Positions 41,138 to 48,670 of a stretch of DNA of 64,000 bases are shown here, piece by piece. The stretch lies in the NCBI GenBank assembly GCA_026982335.1, contig JALSHH010000056.1, positions 1-64,000 of the forward strand. Reading direction: 5' to 3'. The translations under genes were made by a program, and so were the position numbers. The first letter of the stretch is position 1. The number at the start of each line of letters is the position of its first letter. The stretch comes from Phycisphaerales bacterium (lineage in GTDB: Bacteria; Planctomycetota; Phycisphaerae; Phycisphaerales; UBA1924). The notes beneath the pieces are model-generated. The model had not been told where the DNA came from. It worked only from the letters and a program-made list of their open reading frames with translations, and made no database searches.

Positions 41138-42258
41138 GTTTTTTTTACAGCGTGCCCTCCGCTGAGCACAAACGCAGCCACATCGGCGATCTTCTCCGTC
41201 ATCGCCAATCGAACCATGCACGCATCGAGCAGTGCCCGGGGCGCAGGCGAGGATTTGATCGCCCGCTGGACGGATTCACACAGCGCGATCATGTGGACGA
41301 CACCCGCAGCGTCAAACCGCCGGGCTCGCTCATACTCGGTTTTCCTCGCCTCATCGGACAGATCAACGAGATCCGTGTCTTGGCCGCATGAGCCGAGGAC
41401 CATCAGGTCGCGGAAGCGTTCGAGCAGTGAACCGAGCAACTGTTCGCCCGAGATGCCTTTGTTCATCAGCGTGCCGGTGGATTGCAGCACAACCTTGGGA
41501 TCACCATCCGCGATCGCATCAATCAAGGTGCTGAGCAAATCTCGATCGGGCAAGCCGAGCAGTTCTTCAAGGAGCGTTGTCGTGAGTTTTTTCTCACCCG
41601 AAGCCAGCAGCCGATCGAGCAGCGAGAGCGCATCACGCATCGACCCATTGCCTAATCGCGCCAGCGTAAAGACCAGCTCGTCGTCGGCTTTGAACCCCTC
41701 GGATTTGACCAACGATTTCAAATGCTCGGCGATCGACGCGACGGGGATATTGCGGAAATCGAACCGCTGACAGCGCGATTGGATCGTCGCGGGCACCTTG
41801 TGCGATTCGGTGGTGCACAGAATAAACTTCACATGCTCAGGCGGCTCCTCCATCGTCTTGAGCAACGCATTGAAGGCCTGCATCGAGAGCATGTGTACCT
41901 CGTCGATGATGTAGACCTTGTACCGCCCGCGCATCGGGCGATAGGCCGAGTTGGCGATGAGCTCGCGGGTATGATCGACGCCTGTGTTCGAGGCGGCGTC
42001 GATCTCGATGACATCGGTATCTTGCCCAGCGAAGATGGCAGCAGCGATGTCGTCTTTGTACTCGGGGTTATTGAGTTCATTGGCGAAGATGCGGGCCATC
42101 GAGGTCTTGCCCACGCCTCGGGTGCCGGTAAAGAGGTAGGCGTGATGCACCCGGTCCGAGTCAATCGCGGCTTTGAGTGTTTTGGCGATGGGCGATTGCC
42201 CAACGACTTCATCGAATGTACGGGAGCGGTGTTTGCGAGCGAGTGCGGTGTAGGCCAT
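41134..42258 (-). CDS. dnaX: DNA polymerase III gamma/tau subunit, clamp-loader core
   Basis: The zero-frame product has 374 residues: Walker A GTRGVGKTS (45-53), Walker B IIDEVHML, sensor segment CTTESHKVPATIQSRCQRFDF, and the collar region. It lacks the usual four-Cys zinc module between Walker A and the VIEIDAASN motif; that stretch (about 58-80) contains no Cys. Translation ends at a TGA three bases after a run of eight As; the conserved DnaX C-terminus continues only in the -1 frame. A TAGACT hexamer lies five bases before the ATG. The gene is followed by ybaB, as is usual. A homopolymer sequencing error is an alternative explanation for the split. Confidence 0.95.
   Translation of the reverse strand: MAYTALARKHRSRTFDEVVGQSPIAKTLKAAIDSDRVHHAYLFTGTRGVGKTSMARIFANELNNPEYKDDIAAAIFAGQDTDVIEIDAASNTGVDHTRELIANSAYRPMRGRYKVYIIDEVHMLSMQAFNALLKTMEEPPEHVKFILCTTESHKVPATIQSRCQRFDFRNIPVASIAEHLKSLVKSEGFKADDELVFTLARLGNGSMRDALSLLDRLLASGEKKLTTTLLEELLGLPDRDLLSTLIDAIADGDPKVVLQSTGTLMNKGISGEQLLGSLLERFRDLMVLGSCGQDTDLVDLSDEARKTEYERARRFDAAGVVHMIALCESVQRAIKSSPAPRALLDACMVRLAMTEKIADVAAFVLSGGHAVKKT
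41139..41160 (-). promoter_or_regulatory. Putative -1 recoding site in dnaX
   Basis: On the minus strand GGAGGG (41160-41155) is followed by eight bases and then A8 (41146-41139), with the zero-frame stop three bases later. This matches the E. coli dnaX arrangement of an internal Shine-Dalgarno-like sequence about ten bases upstream of a slippery A-rich heptamer. Confidence 0.65.
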
Positions 42259-42263
42259 GGGCA

Positions 42264-42269
42264 AGTCTA
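42264..42269 (-). promoter_or_regulatory. -10 hexamer TAGACT, 5 bases before dnaX ATG
   Basis: TAGACT on the minus strand ends five bases before the dnaX start codon, leaving no room for a ribosome binding site. Confidence 0.55.
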
Positions 42270-42285
42270 GGAGCGAAAATGGCTG

Positions 42286-43401
42286 CTATTTGGTTGAAAC
42301 GAGCGACATTGATGCTTCTGGAGCGAGCATTTTGTGGATCATCTCGCCAAGCACTTTTCCAAGCGGCGGTGGCACCGCGTTGCCTATTTGTAGATTCTTG
42401 GAAGTCTTCGACCCGTGATACTCATACCAGTCCGGGAAACCCTGAAGCCGAGCCCCCTCGCGGGTGCTCAGGGCGCGGCTTTGATATGGATGAACACAGC
42501 GTGAAGACGATGGGGTGCCAAAGTTTCGCGTGATGGTCGGGGAGGGCTGGTCCGGGACGAGTCGGGCGTAGGTGTTGGCGAAGTAGCTCTTTGGCCTCAA
42601 TCTTTCGGGTAAATCATGCACGCTCCCGCCCGGCGGGATTGTTTTGAGTATTTCCTGCATCCGCGCCCCATAGTTGGCACAGTTATGCTCTGTCAGTGCT
42701 GATGATCCAGTCCTCATGAGTTCTTGAAACTCGTTTTGAGGCTCGCACAAATATTCATCCGCTTGTCCACATACCGTCAACGGCGGCAGATCGCTGATCG
42801 CGTCCATGAGTGTTCGACAGGGTGGGAGATCACCAAATAACCCGTTCGATTTCTCGGCGTATTGTGGTGTGGGCCACTCGATGAGGTCATCCGATCGAAC
42901 GCCGACGATGATTGTCCGTTTGCGATATTGGGCGAGCCCGAAGTCCACCGCGTTGAGGATACGGGTGTCAGTGACAAAGCCGCGGCGGGTGAGCTGCTCG
43001 ATGAGTTCGTGATAGACCCGCCCTTGGTACATCGTCTTGAACCCCGAGACATTCTCGAAGATAATCGCTTGGGGGTTTGCTTCATCGACGCACCGGAGGA
43101 ACTGGTAAAACAGGCTGTTTCTTGGGTCGTCGAGGTCTTTTTTGCCGACGGTGCTGAATCCTTGGCAGGGCGGGCCGCCACAGACGAGTTGGATGTTGTC
43201 GGTGAGCCCAAGGTCTTCGATTTGAGCGGCGAAATCAATCTTGGCGATATCGCCGACGCACATGTGTGTGTCTGGATGATTGGCTTGGTAGGTGTTTGCG
43301 AAATCTTTTTCGAGTTCATTGGCGAGGACGATATTGATGCCCGCCTGGTGTAAACCAAGCGAAAGCCCGCCGGCACCTGCGAAGAGATCAATGGAGTTCA
43401 T
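42286..43401 (-). CDS. DNA (cytosine-5) methyltransferase, orphan
   Basis: The 371-residue enzyme has the full set of C5-methyltransferase motifs in order: I DLFAGAGGLSLGL (5-17), IV GGPPCQGFS (75-83, catalytic Cys79), VI ENV, VIII QYRKRTIIVGV, and IX-X RALSTREGARLQGFPD, QIGNAVPPPLG. The variable target-recognition region lies at about 200-290. No restriction endonuclease, Vsr or specificity gene is adjacent, so it is an orphan methylase or a remnant of a restriction-modification system. A TAAACT hexamer lies six bases before the ATG. The target sequence cannot be read from the protein. Confidence 0.95.
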   Translation of the reverse strand: MNSIDLFAGAGGLSLGLHQAGINIVLANELEKDFANTYQANHPDTHMCVGDIAKIDFAAQIEDLGLTDNIQLVCGGPPCQGFSTVGKKDLDDPRNSLFYQFLRCVDEANPQAIIFENVSGFKTMYQGRVYHELIEQLTRRGFVTDTRILNAVDFGLAQYRKRTIIVGVRSDDLIEWPTPQYAEKSNGLFGDLPPCRTLMDAISDLPPLTVCGQADEYLCEPQNEFQELMRTGSSALTEHNCANYGARMQEILKTIPPGGSVHDLPERLRPKSYFANTYARLVPDQPSPTITRNFGTPSSSRCVHPYQSRALSTREGARLQGFPDWYEYHGSKTSKNLQIGNAVPPPLGKVLGEMIHKMLAPEASMSLVSTK

Positions 43402-43407
43402 TGGGAT

Positions 43408-43413
43408 AGTTTA
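43408..43413 (-). promoter_or_regulatory. -10 hexamer TAAACT, 6 bases before the methyltransferase ATG
   Basis: TAAACT on the minus strand ends six bases before the start codon and no Shine-Dalgarno sequence is present. Confidence 0.5.
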
Positions 43414-43525
43414 AATGAAGGTGAGGTGTTCAATAAATGCTTCCGATTTGTATTTCGCCCAATTTTCTGGTAGATTGTGACATGCTTATCAGCGAGTGAT
43501 ATGAACCACGGTCGAAGGATTAAAA

Positions 43526-44050
43526 ATGAGCACATCTAAACCATGCCGATACTGTGGGAACGAAGTCGCACCAAATGCAAAGCGATGTCCCAATTGTGAC
43601 GGTAAGAATCCGTTTCCTGTTTCTCCAGTTGCTAATTTTTTCGGCCTCATCATTGTTGTTCTCATTGTGGGGTCTTGTTGTTGGCCTGGTTGGTTGATAT
43701 CGGGCAGTAGCAATTCGTCGGGAGCTACAAAGCGTTCGAAGAGCACACAATCTCGAATAGTCTCTGTCGGGCAAGAAGGGATATTGTCTTCTGGAGGGGA
43801 TGCTGTTTTGCTTGGGGTCTCTAAAGAGTCTTACAGCCGGTTGGTCAGCTTGTCTGTGGCAAATGATACCGTAGGAATAATGGATATGATTTTGACTGGT
43901 AAGGTGTTTAGCGTCAAGGGTGGGACACGATGTCGAGTTATCCAAATATCCTCAGTTCTCACGAATACCAGAGAAGTAAGAATACTCGAAGGCGATAATT
44001 ATGGTTTGAGTGGATTCACTGCCGGAGAGTTTGTGAAGCAAATCCCATAA
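43526..44050 (+). CDS. Zinc-ribbon membrane protein of unknown function
   Basis: The 174-residue product has an N-terminal zinc ribbon (CRYCGNEVAPNAKRCPNC), one membrane helix (about 37-60), a Ser/Thr-rich linker and a C-terminal domain (about 85-174) with SH3-like beta character that I cannot place. GAAGGA six bases upstream supports the ATG at 43526. The gene is more AT-rich than its neighbours (25 of the 60 bases from 43621 are G or C), which may reflect transfer. It stands alone between the orphan methyltransferase and the SRP RNA gene. Confidence 0.75.
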   Translation: MSTSKPCRYCGNEVAPNAKRCPNCDGKNPFPVSPVANFFGLIIVVLIVGSCCWPGWLISGSSNSSGATKRSKSTQSRIVSVGQEGILSSGGDAVLLGVSKESYSRLVSLSVANDTVGIMDMILTGKVFSVKGGTRCRVIQISSVLTNTREVRILEGDNYGLSGFTAGEFVKQIP

Positions 44051-44073
44051 TCCAGAGATAATCAGAATCCCAT

Positions 44074-44216
44074 ACTTCCCACCCCCCCCTTGTCGATGCC
44101 CAGGACACCAACGGCACCGGATATCGGCTGCTTATGGCTGCTGCGGTCAAGCCCTGACCAGATTCACAGGACACCCGTGCATCGGGCCCGGGCATCGACA
44201 AGAGGGGGTCGGGAGA
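44074..44216 (-). ncRNA. ffs: Signal recognition particle RNA (small SRP RNA)
   Basis: On the minus strand the transcript has closing arms CTTGTCGATGCCC and GGGCATCGACAAG that pair over 13 bases and continue into C-rich/G-rich ends. The interior carries the Ffh-binding helix: GGTCAGG on the 5' side and AGCAGCC on the 3' side, followed by ATAAGCAG. The apical loop between them is GCTTGACCGC rather than the usual GGAA/GNRA tetraloop. The RNA guides ribosomes to the membrane with Ffh. Ends were placed by the pairing and the promoter; they may shift by a few bases. Confidence 0.87.
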
Positions 44217-44223
44217 GGAGGGT

Positions 44224-44252
44224 ATCCTAGGGCACGCCCGTCGGCTCGCCAA
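44224..44252 (-). promoter_or_regulatory. SRP RNA promoter, TTGGCG-17-TAGGAT
   Basis: On the minus strand TTGGCG (44252-44247) and TAGGAT (44229-44224) are separated by exactly 17 bases. The predicted start near 44217 agrees with the 5' end of the paired RNA. This is one of the few complete sigma-70-like promoters in the window. Confidence 0.75.
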
Positions 44253-44434
44253 GGGGGCCTAAAGTCTCTTTCGGGGGGCGATTCATGGCCGAATTGCCGA
44301 TCCGAACCCGAATTCCACCACCTTCATCCATGTTCTGAGGGCTCTTGGCCGATATCCTCTAAGCTGCCACACAAGGCGACCCGTCGCTTGAGAGATCCAG
44401 ACCATTCACGACCAGCTCGGAGTGCCCATCCACT

Positions 44435-45346
44435 ATGGCCGACCAGATATTTGATAAAGAGATCGCTTCGACGAGCTGTGCCAAGGCGCCGCTCAATCCA
44501 CGATGGATTTTTAAACTGACGATCATCACCACCATCGTGTTCCTCGTTGGGGTGTGGGGATTCTGGGATGCGTCGAGCGTGTATCCCAAGCGGGGCGAGC
44601 GCTATGCCAGCTGGGCCAAGTGGCAATATCTTGATCAGGCCAAGAAAGCCGATGCGGAAGACTTTGGGATTTTTATTCGTGAATCTTCGGTGACCACCCC
44701 CGTTGAGGAGCTCGAACGGCTTCAAGACCCTGAAACCAAGAACCGGAATGTCCAAGATGCAGCCAACACTTCGAGCACCCGAACTCTGCGGGCTTCGATG
44801 TTGGTTGCTCGGCTTAACTGGCTCGAAGCACTTAAGGTGGTGGGGCATCTTGATGAAGCGTATACGGTGATCGAATCGCCTCAACGCGAGCTCAATGAGT
44901 TGGCTGCCCATTGGATGAGTGCAACGAAGCCCAAACCATTGCATGCTTTTGATTTGGCGGTGCAGTGGATGATTATGGTGATTTGCTGGGCGATTGCGCT
45001 GTATATGCTGATTCATATGCTTCGGGTTCGCAGCAAGAGGTACGCTTGGGACGCTGATTCAATGACTTTGACACTTCCAGGTGGGGCTTCGATCACGCCT
45101 GAGGATCTTAAAGAGGTCGATAAACGCAAGTGGGACAAGTTTATCGTATTCCTCAAGATCAAGCCATCGCACGATACGCTTGGAGGCAAAGAGATCGCAG
45201 TCGATACTTATCAGCATTCGTGCGTCGAGGATTGGATTCTGGCGATGGAAGAAAAAGCGTTTGGTTCCCAAGAAGATGGGGATGATGCCAATACCGATGC
45301 GGATACAGGCACCGACTCCGAAGAAACCCACGCCACCGAATCCTGA
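44435..45346 (+). CDS. Membrane protein of unknown function with two helices
   Basis: The 303-residue protein has membrane helices at about 28-46 and 172-196. The region between them (about 50-170) is extracytoplasmic and helical with many Ala, Glu and Arg residues. The part after the second helix (about 200-275) contains beta strands (YAWDADSMTLTLPGG, ITPEDLKEVDKRKWDKFIVF) that resemble a small PH-like cytoplasmic domain. The last 25 residues are acidic and low-complexity (DGDDANTDADTGTDSEE). No family is recognised. It is followed ten bases later by the DUF456 gene, with which it forms an operon. Confidence 0.75.
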   Translation: MADQIFDKEIASTSCAKAPLNPRWIFKLTIITTIVFLVGVWGFWDASSVYPKRGERYASWAKWQYLDQAKKADAEDFGIFIRESSVTTPVEELERLQDPETKNRNVQDAANTSSTRTLRASMLVARLNWLEALKVVGHLDEAYTVIESPQRELNELAAHWMSATKPKPLHAFDLAVQWMIMVICWAIALYMLIHMLRVRSKRYAWDADSMTLTLPGGASITPEDLKEVDKRKWDKFIVFLKIKPSHDTLGGKEIAVDTYQHSCVEDWILAMEEKAFGSQEDGDDANTDADTGTDSEETHATES

Positions 45347-45355
45347 GGCTTGTCC

Positions 45356-45883
45356 ATGACTTGGCCTATCTGGGAAGTTTGGGTGATTGCGTCGGTTGCG
45401 TTGTTGACAGGGATTGCCGGGGCGGTCTTTGTGGTGTTGACGCTGCCGGGCATTTGGTTGATGGTGCTGATCTCGGCATTGTGCATGTGGTGGCAACCCG
45501 AGGTGATTTCATGGAAGGTCGTACTCGCGCTGGCGATTCTTGCAGCCATTGCCGAAGCGGTGGAGTTCTTTGCTTCGGCGGTGGGATCAAAGCGGTTTGG
45601 AGGGTCAAAGCGCGGGGCGCTGGGTTCAATCGTGGGCACGATCCTCGGTGCCATCGTGGGAACTTTCGCCATTCCGATTCCGATTGTGGGGACGATTGCA
45701 GGTGGGATTATCGGCGCAGGGCTTGGGGCGATGATGGTCGAGCGGGGGATTGTGCAACAGACTTGGAAAGATTCGGCCAAGTCCGGTACCGGGGCTGCGG
45801 CAGGTCGGGCGGTGTCGATTTTCGTCAAGCTCGGGTTGGCGATTGCAGCGGGGCTTTTTTTCATTGTTGCTGCCTTTGTTTAG
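45356..45883 (+). CDS. DUF456 membrane protein
   Basis: The 175-residue protein matches DUF456: four or five membrane helices with Gly-rich turns (TLPGIWLMVL, GSKRFGGSKRGALGSIVGTILGAIVG, GTIAGGIIGAGLGAM). The middle of the chain is a Gly/Ala/Ile-rich repeat typical of the family. The function of DUF456 is unknown. GAGG seven bases before the ATG and the short gap after the preceding stop indicate cotranscription with the gene at 44435. Confidence 0.88.
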   Translation: MTWPIWEVWVIASVALLTGIAGAVFVVLTLPGIWLMVLISALCMWWQPEVISWKVVLALAILAAIAEAVEFFASAVGSKRFGGSKRGALGSIVGTILGAIVGTFAIPIPIVGTIAGGIIGAGLGAMMVERGIVQQTWKDSAKSGTGAAAGRAVSIFVKLGLAIAAGLFFIVAAFV

Positions 45884-45958
45884 TCAATCATTCTCGTCAC
45901 GAAGTCGCCAAAGGACCGATATACTTTCTTGGTGAATACCTAGGAGGGATCCCCCGAT

Positions 45959-47401
45959 ATGACCACCACATCCGAGCAGGCCCCACCGTTACCTACGCCC
46001 AAGACCAGTGAGCCCAAGTATTATGTGCTCGATACCAATGTCCTGCTCCACAATCCGAATGCGTTGTTTGTGTTTCAGGAAAACCATGTGGTGATTCCGT
46101 ATCCGGTACTCGAAGAGCTCGATGCGATGAAGCGCCGGGAGGATGATGTCGGGCGGGCAGCCCGCTCGGCGATTCGGTTCCTCGATCGGCTCCGCAAATA
46201 TGGTAAACTTACGGAAGGTGTTGAACTCTCGAAACTCGGTGCCAAGGCTGGCGGAGCAACGGGTACGCTTTCGATCGATATTGATGATCACGACCGTCCC
46301 GCGGTCATCTCGTCGGAACAGCCTGACAATCGGATTATTGCTGCTGCTTGGGCGCTGCATCGGGCGGGCAAACGGGCGATTTTTGTCACCAAGGATTTGG
46401 CAGCGAGGATCAAATCGGATTCGTTGGGGATCAGGTCCGAGGATTTTCTCAATCAGCAGGTCGATGCCGATCGACTTTATACCGGATTTCTCGAGCTTGA
46501 AACCTCGTCGGAGGTCATTGATACGCTTTATCGTGATCGAATGCTCGAGGCCCAATCACTCGAAGCGTATCTTGAAGTAAGGCCAACCGATGGCGAGTCA
46601 TATACGCGTGAGCTTACGCCAAACCAGTTTGTGATCTTGATGGATGCCCAGGATGATGCTCATTCGGGATTGGCGCGTCGGTTGGCTGATACGGATCATC
46701 TGATCCCGGTGGCGCAACAGAAGAAACCGACTTTTGGGATTGTTGCGCGCAATGTTCAGCAAACTTTGGCACTCGATCTGCTTCTTGATGATGATATCAA
46801 ACTCGTCACGCTTTTGGGCAGTGCAGGCACGGGTAAGACACTTTTGGCGATGGCTGCGGGGATGGCCAAGGTGTTTCAGGAAGAGCGGTATGACAAACTT
46901 TTGGTTGCTCGCCCGATCATGCCGATGGGTCGTGATATTGGGTATTTGCCAGGTGACAAGGATGAGAAACTCGGCGCGTGGATGCAGCCGATCTTTGACA
47001 ACCTGAGCTATCTCATGTCGACGCGCGGGGCACCCAATCAGAACGCCGAGAGCAAAACCACTGAGCAGCGAACGGATAAGCTCTTGGCCGATGGTCGGTT
47101 GGTACTCGAGCCATTGACTTATATCCGTGGTCGTTCGATCCCGCATCAGTTTATGATTGTCGATGAAGCCCAGAACCTGACGCCTCATGAAGTTAAGACG
47201 ATCGTTTCACGGATCGGGGAGGGGACCAAGCTGATTCTGACAGGCGACATTGGACAGATTGATCATCCGTATCTCGATTCGTCGTCGAATGGGTTGAGTT
47301 ATGCAGTTGAGAAGATGCGTGGGTTGGGTATTGTCGGGCACATCACGCTGATGAAATCCGAACGGAGCACTTTGGCGAGTCTGGCCGCCGAGCGGCTGTA
47401 G
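45959..47401 (+). CDS. PIN-PhoH ATPase (PhoH2 type)
   Basis: The 480-residue protein has an N-terminal PIN nuclease-like domain (about 20-160; YVLDTNVLL with Asp25, PVLEELD, and FVTKDLA) and a C-terminal PhoH domain (about 255-480) with Walker A LGSAGTGKTL, DIGYLPGDKDEKLGAW and Walker B FMIVDEAQN. This PIN plus PhoH fusion is the PhoH2 arrangement, described as an RNA helicase/ribonuclease. The ATG is preceded by AGGAGGG and an AT-rich leader with a TATACT -10 near 45919. No toxin-antitoxin partner is visible. Confidence 0.93.
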   Translation: MTTTSEQAPPLPTPKTSEPKYYVLDTNVLLHNPNALFVFQENHVVIPYPVLEELDAMKRREDDVGRAARSAIRFLDRLRKYGKLTEGVELSKLGAKAGGATGTLSIDIDDHDRPAVISSEQPDNRIIAAAWALHRAGKRAIFVTKDLAARIKSDSLGIRSEDFLNQQVDADRLYTGFLELETSSEVIDTLYRDRMLEAQSLEAYLEVRPTDGESYTRELTPNQFVILMDAQDDAHSGLARRLADTDHLIPVAQQKKPTFGIVARNVQQTLALDLLLDDDIKLVTLLGSAGTGKTLLAMAAGMAKVFQEERYDKLLVARPIMPMGRDIGYLPGDKDEKLGAWMQPIFDNLSYLMSTRGAPNQNAESKTTEQRTDKLLADGRLVLEPLTYIRGRSIPHQFMIVDEAQNLTPHEVKTIVSRIGEGTKLILTGDIGQIDHPYLDSSSNGLSYAVEKMRGLGIVGHITLMKSERSTLASLAAERL

Positions 47402-47422
47402 TTTCAATTTTTCGAGATGCTG

Positions 47423-48079
47423 CTAGTTTGATTTCTGATTGGTGATGTAGGCTTCGACGCGGTAATACTGCGACGAGAAGTACGAGCGCCATTGCTCGTC
47501 GGTTTCTCTGAGCTGGGCGTTGCGGATGTATTCGAGGATTTGGGCATCACCCTTGCCGAGCATTTCGGCGCTTCGGATGATTCCGCGCAGAGCGGGGATG
47601 TAGTTGGGATCACGATCGAGTGCATTTTGGAAATGTTCGAACGAATCTTGGGCCCAGCCGACTTTTTGATAGACGAGCCCAATGTTGTATTCCGGGCGCG
47701 GATCGGTTGGTTCGAGTCCTGAAGCGATTTTGTACGCTGAGACAGCGTCAGCGAAGTTGCCCTGATCCATCAGCAGCTGACCCATGTTGTTCCAGGCGCC
47801 GTAGAGTTTGTCGTCGAGTTCGAGGGCTTGGCGATATTCGCCCAGTGCTTTGTCGGGTTTTCCATCGGCATGGAGTTTCGAGGCAGCGTTATAATGTTTG
47901 AGTGCTTCGGTTCGCCGGCGCTGGGAGTAGGCGATGGCCGGGTTGATTTCGGAGATGCGCGCTCCATCGGTGCGTGGGCTCGAACTCGAGCAGCCGTGCA
48001 TTGGCAGGGCGCTCATTGCTGCGAGTGTCAAGAGTATGGTTGGTCTGGTTCCCCTTGAGGCAATCGTTGATGTGTTCAT
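47423..48079 (-). CDS. TPR lipoprotein at the end of the type II secretion operon
   Basis: The 218-residue protein has a lipobox PMHGC (Cys30) and three tetratricopeptide repeats (about 60-165: EALKHYNAASKLHADG, EYRQALELDDKLYGAW, AVSAYKIASGLEPTD). AGGAG eight bases upstream supports the ATG at 48079. It lies 12 bases after the GspM-like gene, so it is likely cotranscribed with the secretion genes. It may be a pilotin-like or assembly lipoprotein, but this is only inferred from its position. Confidence 0.82.
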   Translation of the reverse strand: MNTSTIASRGTRPTILLTLAAMSALPMHGCSSSSPRTDGARISEINPAIAYSQRRRTEALKHYNAASKLHADGKPDKALGEYRQALELDDKLYGAWNNMGQLLMDQGNFADAVSAYKIASGLEPTDPRPEYNIGLVYQKVGWAQDSFEHFQNALDRDPNYIPALRGIIRSAEMLGKGDAQILEYIRNAQLRETDEQWRSYFSSQYYRVEAYITNQKSN

Positions 48080-48091
48080 TTGAAGCATCTC

Positions 48092-48670
48092 CTATTCAAT
48101 GCGCTCATATCGTGTAAAGGTTACCCGCATGGTCCAGTTGAGTTTGGTGGGCTTGATTTCCAGGTCGGTAACTTCGAGCCCGGGGGTTTGCTCTGTGGCG
48201 ATCTTCACCCAGTTGAGCAAGTGTTCGAGCGATGGGTCCATTACCGTGTATGGATAGGTCATTTTGCGGGCGTTTCCTTCTGGTTTTGATGTTGGATTCT
48301 TAGGGATGCCCAGCTCATTTTTAAGTTTGGCTTGTGATGCGTAGCGTTTGAACTTCGAGAGCATATCAGGGATCGGAGCGTGCTCGTCGCGTGTATCGTT
48401 TCTTGTCTGGGCGAGTTCGAGGGATTTGATTTCAGTGACGAGTCGATTGATTTCGGTGAGTTCATTGGTTGCTTTGAAGTAAGCTTTGTGTGCGCCTGCC
48501 CGGATTTGCCATGCAATGGCGAGGATCACGATTGAAGTAAAGACGAGGATCAGCCCTAGTGCGATCAGGTGAGTAGGGTAGTTGAGTCGTTGTTGATTCT
48601 GGGCTTTGATAGCGAGTTCGTATCGGTCATCTGCGCTGAGCCGGTTGTGGGGAGTGTCGAGGGGGTTCAT
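48092..48670 (-). CDS. GspM-like type II secretion protein
   Basis: The 192-residue protein has one membrane helix (about 33-55) and a ferredoxin-like periplasmic region ending with a beta hairpin (TDLEIKPTKLNWTMRVTF). This arrangement and its place after a GspL-like gene suggest GspM or PilO. The match is structural rather than by strong motifs. Its ATG overlaps the stop of the GspL-like gene (ATGA). Confidence 0.65.
   Translation of the reverse strand: MNPLDTPHNRLSADDRYELAIKAQNQQRLNYPTHLIALGLILVFTSIVILAIAWQIRAGAHKAYFKATNELTEINRLVTEIKSLELAQTRNDTRDEHAPIPDMLSKFKRYASQAKLKNELGIPKNPTSKPEGNARKMTYPYTVMDPSLEHLLNWVKIATEQTPGLEVTDLEIKPTKLNWTMRVTFTRYERIE

Larger units (their letters stand above)
44051..44434. 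other. Gene-free region of about 380 bases holding the SRP RNA gene
   Basis: Apart from the SRP RNA and its promoter on the minus strand, the right half (44253-44434) shows no open frame with support, no tRNA and no clear promoter hexamers for the membrane protein gene at 44435; TATCCT near 44353 is only a weak candidate. Confidence 0.6.

Noticed and set aside
43526-44050. Methyltransferase plus zinc-ribbon gene as a restriction-modification pair
   Set aside because: The zinc-ribbon protein has a membrane helix and no nuclease motif; the genes are divergent rather than cotranscribed.
44016-44252. Small open frame on the minus strand in the SRP RNA region
   Set aside because: The sequence is explained by the paired SRP RNA and its promoter.
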